Below are positions 7,768-15,698 of a stretch of DNA of 20,559 nucleotides, in pieces. A model generated the notes under the pieces. The model was not told the origin of the DNA, ran no database searches, and worked only from the letters and a program-made list of their open reading frames with translations. The stretch is from CAZFHZ01 sp964519015. GTDB lineage: Bacteria; Blakebacterota; Blakebacteria; Blakebacterales; CAYUVJ01. The position numbers and the translations under genes are program-made. The stretch lies in NCBI GenBank assembly GCA_964519015.1, contig CAZFHZ010000053.1, forward strand, positions 1 to 20,559, given 5' to 3'. Position 1 is the stretch's first letter. Every line of letters begins with the position of its first letter.

Positions 7768-9042
7768 ATGCGGTACCTACGCGACTTCCTCTGCCTGCTG
7801 GTCCCGACCATCCTGCTTGGCTGTGCCTCCGACCAGATCCGCAGCGAACACACCTTCGAGATCATGGACGAACAGGGTATCCCGACCGCCCTCTCCCGAG
7901 GCGGTCCCAAGTACGGTGCCGAACTGTTCAGATATGAACTCGCCGTCGAGCTGAAAGAGGACGAACGCGAGGAATCGATCTTGGCTTTCCCGAGGACTCC
8001 TTTCGCGGATGAGTCGGGATTGATCTATGTCTCGGACGGCCTACCCTCTTCAGCTCGAATAGCCGTCTTCGATGACAGGGGCCGATATCTACGAACGATC
8101 GGCCGCGCCGGCGAGGGCCCGGGTGAGTTCCGTGATGCCGAAATCCAATCCGTATCGAATGGTTATCTGGATGTCTTTGATTCAATACAGCGTCGTCTTA
8201 CACGATTTAGCACGGACGGCTCCTGTGACACGGTGATCACGATCCCCCCAGCCAGGATTCGCATGAATGTACGGTCCTTCCAGATATCGACGGATGAGCG
8301 ATTCGTATTGATCTCTGATACCAGCAATTGGAGGTCGGAACGGGAGATCCTCCAGTTGACCGCCACCATCTTCTCGGCGGATTGGGACTCCCTTTGTGCC
8401 GTTGCTTCGGAGCCGGTCGTGGGCTCGAGGAGCATTACTTCAACCAGTGGGAACCGGCGTTATACAGGCCCGGCCGATGCACCGTTCTTGCCCAAACCAC
8501 AGATCGTTTTTTGTGATAGGTGTGGGATCGTGGTCACTACCGGCCAAGAACCCCTACTGGCTATTTACGGCCTCGATGGTCGACACACGCGCAGAATCCG
8601 GATTGACCTTCCGGCTGAACCGGTCACAGCCGAGATCGAAACACGGTATAAGGAAGACCGGGAGACATGGATTCGTTCACTTCCCAGGGATAGACAAGCC
8701 TCCGCTCGCAAGCGTCTGGAAGACACGGAATTCCCGGATGAGAAAGCCTACTGGGGGGAGGTCTTCCTTGGCGGACTTCAGGTGGATGAATACGGATTCA
8801 TCTGGATTCGGGTACCTGAGTATCGGCAGAAGGCAGGAGAGAATCGAGATGCGGTCCAGTATATGGTAATCGGACCATCCGGCGAGTATCTCGGAATCAC
8901 CACGCCCCCAGCCCACTCCCGGGGTGGTGCGAGATTCGGCCGGGGGCAGTTTACTGCCTATACCATTAGTCCCGTGACAGATGAGAAGACTATCCGGATC
9001 TACCGGATGATCCCCGCGGTGAAGGGATTCTCCTACCCGTAG
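7768..9042 (+). CDS. 6-bladed beta-propeller lipoprotein
   Basis: A 424-residue lipoprotein. The ATG at 7768 is preceded by AGGAG (7754-7758). It starts the signal MRYLRDFLCLLVPTILLGC, whose lipobox LLGC puts the lipidated Cys at residue 19. The open frame extends to 7648, but that would bury the signal sequence. GRAGEGPGEF at residues 112-121, identical to the propeller at 487, and neighbouring blade strands (LIYVSDGLPSSARIAVFD, YLDVFDSIQRRLTRF) place it in the 6-bladed propeller family. It is longer than the first propeller, with an Arg/Glu-rich insert near residues 290-330. The gene looks less GC-rich than the glycosidases around it. It lies 98 bp after the permease, so it may share that transcript or have its own promoter. 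Function unknown; a surface binding role is a guess. Confidence 0.85.
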   Translation: MRYLRDFLCLLVPTILLGCASDQIRSEHTFEIMDEQGIPTALSRGGPKYGAELFRYELAVELKEDEREESILAFPRTPFADESGLIYVSDGLPSSARIAVFDDRGRYLRTIGRAGEGPGEFRDAEIQSVSNGYLDVFDSIQRRLTRFSTDGSCDTVITIPPARIRMNVRSFQISTDERFVLISDTSNWRSEREILQLTATIFSADWDSLCAVASEPVVGSRSITSTSGNRRYTGPADAPFLPKPQIVFCDRCGIVVTTGQEPLLAIYGLDGRHTRRIRIDLPAEPVTAEIETRYKEDRETWIRSLPRDRQASARKRLEDTEFPDEKAYWGEVFLGGLQVDEYGFIWIRVPEYRQKAGENRDAVQYMVIGPSGEYLGITTPPAHSRGGARFGRGQFTAYTISPVTDEKTIRIYRMIPAVKGFSYP

Positions 9043-9080
9043 CCGGGACTGGACATACGATCTTCTTGTGACTTCCCGGT

Positions 9081-9129
9081 ACTCCGTAGGTCACCCACCT
9101 GCGAATCGATGTAGAGGGTATTCTCCACC
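9081..9129 (-). pseudogene. GH116 C-terminal remnant overlapping the Fic 3' end
   Basis: On the minus strand this stretch reads VENTLYIDSQVGDLRS, against VEKTLYIDSRVGDFRS in the intact GH116 gene (complement of 11061-11108). The two align without gaps at a constant offset of 1980 bp; I count about eight mismatches in 49 bases. Thirteen of 16 residues agree in the GH116 frame. The Fic gene reads the same bases in another frame, so the likeness cannot come from shared Fic coding constraint. It fades on both sides. It is best read as a displaced or duplicated fragment of the GH116 gene. Confidence 0.8.
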
Positions 9130-10635
9130 GTAGGCGGACTGGACGGCCTGTTCCATACGAGCAACTTCCTGGTCCGACAGAAAGCCGAAATGACGGGTGC
9201 GTTTCTCCGCGGATAGTCCGCCGTTGTTCTGGAGGCAGGCCCGGATGAAGAGGTCGATCAGCCGGTCCGGCATGTCCACGATTTCCTGGATGGCCGTCTT
9301 GGTCCGGTCATAGCCGGCCAGGAACGCCAGCTCTTCGACGAGTTCCGTGTCGATGGTCCGCTCGATGAATCGGAAGATCGCCTCAACCTGGGGTGTCAGG
9401 TCGATGTACCTGTACCAACGGGCCGTATCGCCATGCACGGTCAGACGGCTTTCCTCGTCGAGCGAATACTCCACCAGGGCCATAAGCGGTCGGGAGAACG
9501 CCTCCAGTGAAGCGTCATAGTCGGCCCGGTTCTTCAACATGGAGGCCGATACGGGGAAGATGATGCCTTCGGGCGTAAAGCCTCGGCGGGCCAGAATATT
9601 TTGGATCAAGAAGCGGTGGATTCGGCCATTGCCGTCCTCGAACGGGTGCAGGAAGACGAATCCATACGCCACGGCTGCGGCGTGAACCACGGCGGACACT
9701 CCACCCTCGCCCATGCGCTTGTGGGAAGCCAACAAGCCTTCCATCAGATCGGCCAGATCTTCAGGCTTGGGACACGCGAAATGGATCTTCTCTTTCTGCC
9801 AGGCAACCGTCTCGCCGACGTAGTTCTGACTCTTCCGGTAGTCGGAATCGCGGAACCGTGGATCGACAATGAGGTTCTGCAGGTCGATCAACCGCGTCTT
9901 CTCGCAGAACTCTTCATCTTCCGCTATCTGGAGCAGTGCAACGAAGCGCTCGGTTCGGGTCGAGTCGGGTCTGATATGTTCGATCTCGAAGGATGATCTC
10001 GTTTCCTTGGTGTAGAGGTAACTCATCGCCCGCTTCAGCAGCTCCGGTGAGTAACGGGAGAAGATCTTCTGGCATCGCTCGGGAAGGTCGGCCGCCTCGA
10101 GACTCTGAAGGGCGTCGGTACAGCGTACCGTCGGACAGAATCGCTCCTCGCCCAGCAGGTTGTCGTAGATCCGCTGACGGCGGACCCGGCGGGGTGGAGC
10201 GACCGTGTAGTACTCGTCCGTTTCGAGCAAGTCGACGTAGTTCCCCCGTTTCAGGTCGTCCACCGGAAGGGACGTGCCGGTGAGGAACTCATACAGGAAC
10301 CACAACCGCCGGGCGTACTTGCCGGTCGGTTTGGAGGTGATGTAGGCCAGGAAGTCCTCGCTGGCCACCACCTGAAACAGGCTGGCGAGCAGGGCGAGGT
10401 TCGTACCGTCGTACTTGAGCGCAAACTCGAGATGATCGCCCAGGTTGTCCCCCGGCCAGTACTTGGACGGGTAGGTTTCCTCCACCACGCCACCGGTCGA
10501 GGCGATTTTACGGATCCCACCGGTTGCGACCAGCGACCGGTGCCAGTTCGGAATGACGTCGAGGCTATAGCGTTCGACAAGGGCCGCGTATCCTGCGGGC
10601 CTGAGCATCACTTCTCTCTGATCGCTCATATTCAC
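9091..10635 (-). CDS. Fic-domain protein (putative AMP transferase)
   Basis: A 514-residue Fic protein. HPFEDGNGRIHR at residues 330-341 is the complete catalytic motif HxFx(D/E)GNGRxxR, so transfer of AMP or a similar group from a nucleotide to a target hydroxyl is expected. S215-FEI-E219 fits the inhibitory (S/T)xxxE motif upstream of the Fic core, with His where G or N is usual. This suggests an auto-inhibited, class II-like enzyme. Residues ~410-470 are helical and may form a winged helix. GGAGG (complement of 10641-10645) lies five bases before a GTG at 10635 and eleven before the ATG at 10629; either may be used. A TTGATA/TATAAT promoter stands just upstream. The last 12 residues (about 503-514) are encoded in the GH116 remnant, so the natural C-terminus may have been replaced. 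Targets are unknown. Confidence 0.93.
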   Translation of the reverse strand: MNMSDQREVMLRPAGYAALVERYSLDVIPNWHRSLVATGGIRKIASTGGVVEETYPSKYWPGDNLGDHLEFALKYDGTNLALLASLFQVVASEDFLAYITSKPTGKYARRLWFLYEFLTGTSLPVDDLKRGNYVDLLETDEYYTVAPPRRVRRQRIYDNLLGEERFCPTVRCTDALQSLEAADLPERCQKIFSRYSPELLKRAMSYLYTKETRSSFEIEHIRPDSTRTERFVALLQIAEDEEFCEKTRLIDLQNLIVDPRFRDSDYRKSQNYVGETVAWQKEKIHFACPKPEDLADLMEGLLASHKRMGEGGVSAVVHAAAVAYGFVFLHPFEDGNGRIHRFLIQNILARRGFTPEGIIFPVSASMLKNRADYDASLEAFSRPLMALVEYSLDEESRLTVHGDTARWYRYIDLTPQVEAIFRFIERTIDTELVEELAFLAGYDRTKTAIQEIVDMPDRLIDLFIRACLQNNGGLSAEKRTRHFGFLSDQEVARMEQAVQSAYGGEYPLHRFAGG

Positions 10636-10668
10636 GGCATCCTCCAGAAAAACGATTACACATGGAGA

Positions 10669-10696
10669 ATTATAGGTATATTATTGGTGTTATCAA
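10669..10696 (-). promoter_or_regulatory. sigma-70-type promoter of the Fic gene
   Basis: On the minus strand, TTGATA (complement of 10691-10696) and TATAAT (complement of 10669-10674) are separated by 16 bases. The -10 box is perfect and the -35 box matches TTGACA at five of six positions. The -10 box lies 34 bp before the GTG start. It sits in an AT-rich patch (27 G+C of 90 bases at 10651-10740), unlike the rest of the window. Confidence 0.75.
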
Positions 10697-10856
10697 GAAA
10701 TATAATTACAAAAGCCTTTGCGATAGGTAACGTATCGTAAAAGAAAACAGTGATAATCCCGGTAAAACAGGTACAGTTACGCCAGACACGAGAATAACGA
10801 TTACGGGTCTCAAGTCTTGGCTCTATACAAGATCGTGGGTCAATAGGTCGGAATGG

Positions 10857-10876
10857 ATGCCCGGCGATGCCGGCAT
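10857..10876. terminator. hairpin downstream of GH116
   Basis: ATGCC-c-GGC-gat-GCC-GGCAT can fold into an 8-bp stem with one bulged base and a three-base loop, 53 bp past the GH116 stop. There is no T-run after it on the minus strand, so it is at best a weak or Rho-assisted terminator. The rest of 10697-10928 shows no gene. Confidence 0.3.
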
Positions 10877-10928
10877 ACGGCGGAAATGAGCCTGACCGGA
10901 CTGCCCGTGCCGACCACAGATTGTCGTT

Positions 10929-13445
10929 TCAGTCGAGCAGGGCGACCTCCTTCCCGGAGACGATGACCTTCCGGACGTCGAGGGTGCCCTCGGCCATCTC
11001 CACGAAGGGCCGGCCTCCCCGGAGACCCACCGTACCGAAGCCGGTGGCGGTGGACAGGAAGCTCCGGAAGTCGCCCACCCGGGAGTCGATGTAGAGGGTC
11101 TTCTCCACGGCGTCGTAGCGGGCGCCGGTCAGGCCCTGGAGCAGCCCGTAGCTGGACATCGCCCGGGCGTACCAATGGCCGCACTCGTACTCGTTGAAGG
11201 GATTGCGCACCCGGCCGTCGTAGCGGGCCCGGGCGACCCGCACGATCTCCAGTCCTTCCTCGACCATCCCTTCCAGCATCAGGTGGGAGGCGACCTGGTA
11301 CTCGATCCCCGTCCAGACCTCGTTGCTGTAGACGAAGGGGAGGGTGAGGGCGCCGCCGTTCGGCCAGGTGCACAGCAGCAGCCCGCCGTCGGTGCCGAGC
11401 GCGAAGGAGGGGCGCTGCGGGTTGGCGAAGTCGGAGAGGTCGTGCTTCAGGTTGTGGCGGTGGATCGCTTCCAGGGTGCTGCGGACCTTGGCGGTGTCCA
11501 CGATCTCGCCCAGCCCGGCCATGCGGGCGATCCAGAAGCCGAGCACCACGTCGGAGAGGCAACCGGTCCCGTACTGGTACTTTGGCCCCTCGGCGTTGAT
11601 GCGGGCGGTGGCCTCGGCGTAACCCGAACCGCTCTCGACGGCGCCGACCGGCACGAAGGGGGCGTCCAGTCCTTCCCACTGGATCTTCTGGTAGAAGTAC
11701 TCCCCGTTGAAGAGCTCGTTCTCCAGGTAACGCTTCCCCCTGGCCAGCAGGTCGCGGTAGCGGGCCACGTCCTCCCCCAGCGTCTCGCCCATGGCCACGG
11801 CGGCCGTCAGCGCCCCCAGGTAGAAGGAAGTGCACATGCCGTCCGCGCCCCAGAACTCGATGTCGTAGGTGTTGTGGTGGGGCTCCACCAGCACTCCCTC
11901 GCTGCGCGGGTCCCAGGTCCGGATGCAGTAGTCGAGGCTCTCTTTCACCGGCGGCCAGAAGAGCCGGAGCCACTCGCCATCCCCTGAGATCCGCCACTCG
12001 CGGTAGACCTTCATCACCCCACCGAACTGGCCGTCGGAGGCGGCATAGAAGACATGCTGGACGGGGCGGATGGGGAGGGCCGAACGGAAGGTCTGGTGTC
12101 CCTCCTCGTTCTGGCTGACCAGGTACTCGGTCTCGCGCAGGCTCCGTTCCAGGTCGGGGAAGAGATGGGGGATGGCCTGGGCGTAGTTCCAGACGTGGGT
12201 GCAGGAGCCGGCGCAGCAGCCGCGGTTGTCACTGCACCCCTCCCAGCACCAGAGCCGGCCGTCGACCTGCCGCAGCACGGTCGGGGACTTGAGGATGGTC
12301 AGGTTGGCGGCCACCGCCTCGAGGACCTCGGGGGGGAGAGTGGAGTCGTAGAAAGTGTCCGTGAAGCGGCGGGTCCGCTCACGCAGCCGGACGTAGTTGT
12401 CCCGCCAGTAACCGGCCACCGCTCCGATGTCGGCGAACCGGCCGGCGTACCAGGGGGAATAGGTCTCGGGGGGGGAGGGGACCTGGGTGCTTGGCGGATC
12501 GGCGCCGTAGCGCAGGTTGGAGACCGGGACGTGCCAGGCCAGCATCAGCCGGATGGTCCTCTCCTCTCCCGGCCCCAGGGTGAAGGGGACGAAGAGGGAG
12601 GCACCCGGGGAGGGGCCGTCCACGTGCGGATTGTCGACCGGGTGACCCTCCTCGATGTTCCTCCAGGCCAGGGTGACCGGGTCCCACCACCCCCCCTTGA
12701 ACCAGGAATGGTCGACCGCCACTTCATCATCATCCACGAAGGCGGCGAAGGCGCCCCGGTCATAAGCGGCACCCTCCCGGGCCGGCTGCCAGAGCACGAA
12801 CCCCCCCTCGATCGGCAGGATGTCGTCATCGTTGTGCCCGGTGGCCATGAAGTTGCGGCTGTTGAAGGAGAAGACCGCTTCCCGCTGCTCCCCGGTCGGG
12901 TTGCGGAATTGGTACTCCAGGGCACCGACCGGCAGGCTGGAATCGTCGGCCTGGCCGGGGGTGAAAGGGCTCCAGCCGGTGACCGTCACCTCGAAGGGGA
13001 TGGCCGGATCGGTCAGGGTCACCGTCCCGAAGGGGAAGCGGGCCTGGAAGGCGGCCTCCCGGAAGCGGGGCAGCCCGAAGCTCGACCCGGAGGCCCCGTT
13101 GCCCGCCCCCGGACCGCCGAAGGTCTTCCAGCCCGGCACCGGTCCCTCCAGCACCCGGGCCACGTTCTCGGAGCCCTTCACGCAGAGGGCGGCGTAGGCG
13201 TGCGGTTCGTTGAAGACCTGCGGGCTGTTGCGCACCGACATGTGCGAGATCGCGCCGGTGCCCTCCAGGCAGAACATGCCGGCCCCGATCCCGCCGATGG
13301 GGAAGGCGACCCGGTTATTGTAGGGGCCGGTGTAGGCGTCGTTGAAGCCCCGACCGGCCCGCGAGCAGCCGGTCACGAGGCCGAGCGTCGGAAGAAGCAG
13401 GAACAGCAGGAACAGAATCCGAGCAGGGAGCGGAAAGCGCGGCAT
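10929..13445 (-). CDS. GH116 glycoside hydrolase, lipoprotein
   Basis: An 838-residue family GH116 enzyme (the family of GBA2 glucosylceramidase and bacterial beta-glucosidases and xylosidases). The start at 13445 has GGGAGG just upstream. The signal ends in LVTGC, lipidating Cys27. FPIGGIGAGMFCLEGTGAISHMSVRN (residues ~48-73) opens the N-terminal beta-domain. The (alpha/alpha)6 catalytic domain begins near 365 and contains WCWEGCSDNRGCC and SCTHVWNYAQ (399-422), NTYDIEFWG (525-533) and GTGCLSDVVLGFW (626-638). By alignment from memory with GBA2, E402 and D528 are the likely nucleophile and acid/base; this is tentative. C400, C404, C410, C411 and C415 cluster around the proposed nucleophile. 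The gene is divergent from a GH172 gene across 101 bp, so the two are probably co-regulated on one glycan. A fragment of its 3' region recurs at 9081-9129. Confidence 0.9.
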   Translation of the reverse strand: MPRFPLPARILFLLFLLLPTLGLVTGCSRAGRGFNDAYTGPYNNRVAFPIGGIGAGMFCLEGTGAISHMSVRNSPQVFNEPHAYAALCVKGSENVARVLEGPVPGWKTFGGPGAGNGASGSSFGLPRFREAAFQARFPFGTVTLTDPAIPFEVTVTGWSPFTPGQADDSSLPVGALEYQFRNPTGEQREAVFSFNSRNFMATGHNDDDILPIEGGFVLWQPAREGAAYDRGAFAAFVDDDEVAVDHSWFKGGWWDPVTLAWRNIEEGHPVDNPHVDGPSPGASLFVPFTLGPGEERTIRLMLAWHVPVSNLRYGADPPSTQVPSPPETYSPWYAGRFADIGAVAGYWRDNYVRLRERTRRFTDTFYDSTLPPEVLEAVAANLTILKSPTVLRQVDGRLWCWEGCSDNRGCCAGSCTHVWNYAQAIPHLFPDLERSLRETEYLVSQNEEGHQTFRSALPIRPVQHVFYAASDGQFGGVMKVYREWRISGDGEWLRLFWPPVKESLDYCIRTWDPRSEGVLVEPHHNTYDIEFWGADGMCTSFYLGALTAAVAMGETLGEDVARYRDLLARGKRYLENELFNGEYFYQKIQWEGLDAPFVPVGAVESGSGYAEATARINAEGPKYQYGTGCLSDVVLGFWIARMAGLGEIVDTAKVRSTLEAIHRHNLKHDLSDFANPQRPSFALGTDGGLLLCTWPNGGALTLPFVYSNEVWTGIEYQVASHLMLEGMVEEGLEIVRVARARYDGRVRNPFNEYECGHWYARAMSSYGLLQGLTGARYDAVEKTLYIDSRVGDFRSFLSTATGFGTVGLRGGRPFVEMAEGTLDVRKVIVSGKEVALLD

Positions 13446-13471
13446 CGTCGGCCTCCCATCTGGGTGGTGGA

Positions 13472-13488
13472 GGGGCTATCATAGCCCC
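13472..13488. promoter_or_regulatory. 17-bp palindrome between divergent GH116 and GH172 genes
   Basis: GGGGCTAT-C-ATAGCCCC is a perfect inverted repeat with a one-base centre, 26 bp before the GH116 start and 58 bp before the GH172 start. It is the only strong dyad in the 101-bp divergent spacer. I could not see canonical -35/-10 boxes. It most likely binds a dimeric regulator controlling both genes; a hairpin in the GH172 leader is the alternative. The same core half-sites occur at 1541-1550. Confidence 0.6.
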
Positions 13489-13546
13489 GCCCGCCGAGTC
13501 CCCGCCACGTTCCCCGGCCCCCCGGGCCGCCACGGAGAGACCGGAC

Positions 13547-15691
13547 ATGCTGAAACCGCACTACCGCTATCATCATCACCGCTATCATCACCTTCTCCTA
13601 CTTCTCCTATTCCCGCTTCTGCCGGCCGTCACCACCGCCCAGGTGCCGCTCTCCCGCGGCGGGACGGTCACCTTCGGAACCCTCCTCAGGGAAATGACCG
13701 ACCTGGCCGAGCTGGCCCGCCTCCCCGCGCCTTCATTCCAGACGGTCCAGTTCTCCAGTTACGACCGGCGTTCCACTTCGCCCGATGCGGCCGGATGGTT
13801 CTCCAATGCGGACGGTTTCGGCGGCGAGCCGATCCCCGGCTTCCTGAAGGTGCTGCGCGCGCCGGCCGGGGATGCGCCGGGGGAGTACCTGCTGGCCGAG
13901 GTGACCGGTCCGGGGGCAGTCGTGCGGACCTGGTCGGCCGGCATGGGTGGGGTGCTGCGGGTCTGGCTGGACGGTTCCAAACAGCCGCTCTACCAGGGGG
14001 ACGCCTACCGCTTCCTGGCCCGCAAGTCGGAGGTCTTCCTGGAGGGGATCGATCTCGGTCTGGAGCGCGGAGACGCCTTCGTCCAGCAGGACGCCGATTA
14101 CCTCCCCATCCCCTTCCGCCGCAGCCTGCGGGTGACCTGGGAGGGGGACCTGAACGCCCTCCACTTCTACCACTTCGAGGTCCGCCGCTACGCCGCCCGG
14201 ACCCGGGTGGTGACCTTCGACCCGGCCAAGGACCCGGCCGGTTTCCGCGAGGAGTTGCGGGGGGCGGTGAGCGGGCTGACCGCCCCGAGCGTGCCCGCGG
14301 TAGGGGACACCTACGAACGGGCGGCCGACCTGGAGGACGGGATATCCTGGGACCTCGCCCTGACCTCGACCGGCACCCAGGGGGCGATCACCCGGCTGAG
14401 CCTGCGCATCACCGCCGATGATCCCTGGCGGGCGCTGCGCGGCACCCTCCTGCAGATCGCCTTCGACGGCGCCGAGCGCCCCCAGGTTGAAGCTCCGGCG
14501 GGGGATTTCTTCGGCTCCGGCCCGGGGGTGAACCCCTTCGACAGCCTGCCCATGACGGTGGCCCCGGACGGGACCATGACCTGCCGTTTCACCATGCCCT
14601 TCCGGGAGAAGGCCCTGGTCCGGCTGACCAACCGGAGCGGCGGGCGCGTCCATATCGAGACGGTGGTCCAGGTCGGCCCGTGGAACTGGGACGAGCGCTC
14701 CCTCTACTTCCGGGCCCGTTGGCGCAGCGGCCGCGACCTCGACCCGGCCCTCGGCCCGGTCGATCTGCCCTTCCTGCTGCTGGAGGGGCGGGGACGGCTG
14801 GTCGGAGCGGCCTCCATCCTGGTCAATCCGTCGGCCACACCTACCCCGGGGGGGAACTGGTGGGGGGAGGGGGACGAGAAGATATTCGTGGACGCCGGCC
14901 CCTTCCCGGTCTTCTACGGGACCGGCACCGAGGACTACTACAACTACTCGTGGAGCCGGCCCGACCTGTTCGACCATCCCTACTGCGGGCAGCCGCTCGA
15001 CAGCGGCCCGGGCAACATCGGCTACGTCTCCAACCACCGCTGGCACATCCTCGACTCCGTCCCTTTCTCCGACCACCTGGGCTTCTTCATCGAGCTGTGG
15101 CACCACCAGGCCTTCCCCGGTCTCTGCTACGACCGGATCGCTTACGCCTATGCCCGCCCCGGGGCGGTGGACGACCACCTCCGCATCCAGCGGAAGGAAC
15201 TGACCGTCCCGGTCCTGCCGGCCAACGCGCCCCAGCCGCTGGGGGGGGCACGCAATTCGACCTTCCTCCACCTGGAGACCGCCGAGCTCTCCGTCTCCGG
15301 CGGGCAGCTGGTGCCGGAGCCGGCCCAGCCGGGGGCCTCGCGGGGACGGCTGTTCGGCTGGCAGGCGGCGGCCGGAGACCGGCTGGAGGTCTCGGTGGCG
15401 ATCGCCGAGGCGGGGGACTACACGATCAACCTGGTGGTCGCTCACTGGCCGGAGTCGGGCAGTCTCCGGCTCTCGCTGGACGGAACGCCGCTGACGGTCG
15501 ACAACCTGGGTGGGGCGGGGGCGGGGGTGCGGGGAGAGCCGCTGCGGGTCCTGCAGAGCGGCTTCGCCCGGCGGCTGCTCAGCACCGGATTCCGCCGGGG
15601 GCCGCTGGCAGCGGGCCCGCATCGGCTGGTCATCGAGTGCGTCGAGGGGGGGCTCTTCGGGTTCGACTACCTCTGGATCAGGAAGAACTGA
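13547..15691 (+). CDS. GH172 (DUF2961) glycoside hydrolase, long form, secreted
   Basis: A 714-residue secreted enzyme, longer than the other GH172 proteins here. The N-terminus has a His/Tyr-rich stretch (HYRYHHHRYHH, residues 5-15) followed by a Leu-rich signal core and likely cleavage after TTAQ or nearby. FSSYDRR and the GGEPIPGFLKV region open the catalytic part. A large extra segment (~240-440) separates it from WWGEGD (E441) and GTGTEDYY (E462), which keep the 21-residue spacing expected of the catalytic Glu pair. Residues ~585-714 form a beta-sandwich-like module (GDYTINLVVAHWP, LRLSLDGTPL, GPHRLVIECVEGG, FDYLWIRKN) that could bind carbohydrate. The doubled appearance (two stretches resembling BEVEAPAGDFF-type DUF2961 sequence) hints at two related beta domains. 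A GGAGAG box precedes the ATG. The last bases and stop recur at 16732-16753. Confidence 0.92.
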   Translation: MLKPHYRYHHHRYHHLLLLLLFPLLPAVTTAQVPLSRGGTVTFGTLLREMTDLAELARLPAPSFQTVQFSSYDRRSTSPDAAGWFSNADGFGGEPIPGFLKVLRAPAGDAPGEYLLAEVTGPGAVVRTWSAGMGGVLRVWLDGSKQPLYQGDAYRFLARKSEVFLEGIDLGLERGDAFVQQDADYLPIPFRRSLRVTWEGDLNALHFYHFEVRRYAARTRVVTFDPAKDPAGFREELRGAVSGLTAPSVPAVGDTYERAADLEDGISWDLALTSTGTQGAITRLSLRITADDPWRALRGTLLQIAFDGAERPQVEAPAGDFFGSGPGVNPFDSLPMTVAPDGTMTCRFTMPFREKALVRLTNRSGGRVHIETVVQVGPWNWDERSLYFRARWRSGRDLDPALGPVDLPFLLLEGRGRLVGAASILVNPSATPTPGGNWWGEGDEKIFVDAGPFPVFYGTGTEDYYNYSWSRPDLFDHPYCGQPLDSGPGNIGYVSNHRWHILDSVPFSDHLGFFIELWHHQAFPGLCYDRIAYAYARPGAVDDHLRIQRKELTVPVLPANAPQPLGGARNSTFLHLETAELSVSGGQLVPEPAQPGASRGRLFGWQAAAGDRLEVSVAIAEAGDYTINLVVAHWPESGSLRLSLDGTPLTVDNLGGAGAGVRGEPLRVLQSGFARRLLSTGFRRGPLAAGPHRLVIECVEGGLFGFDYLWIRKN

Positions 15692-15698
15692 GCCGGGC
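15677..15698 (+). repeat. 22-bp direct repeat at the GH172 3' end (copy 1)
   Basis: Covers the codons for IRKN, the TGA stop and the following bases of the long GH172 gene. A copy with two substitutions out of 22 lies at 16732-16753 in the same orientation. The pair brackets the HEPN/nucleotidyltransferase genes. Confidence 0.5.

Noticed and set aside
9043..9079. CCGGGA ... TCCCGG inverted repeat after the second propeller gene.
   Set aside because: Six pairs with a 25-base loop and no T-run; probably chance in GC-rich DNA.
10564..10571. GCTATAGC palindrome resembling the glycosidase dyads.
   Set aside because: Lies inside the Fic coding region and is only 8 bp; chance is sufficient.
12054..13484. 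Long open frame on + opposite the GH116 gene (476 codons).
   Set aside because: It is antisense to a clear GH116 gene; the translation is low-complexity Gly/Pro/Val/Arg sequence with no family features, as expected from GC-rich codon bias.
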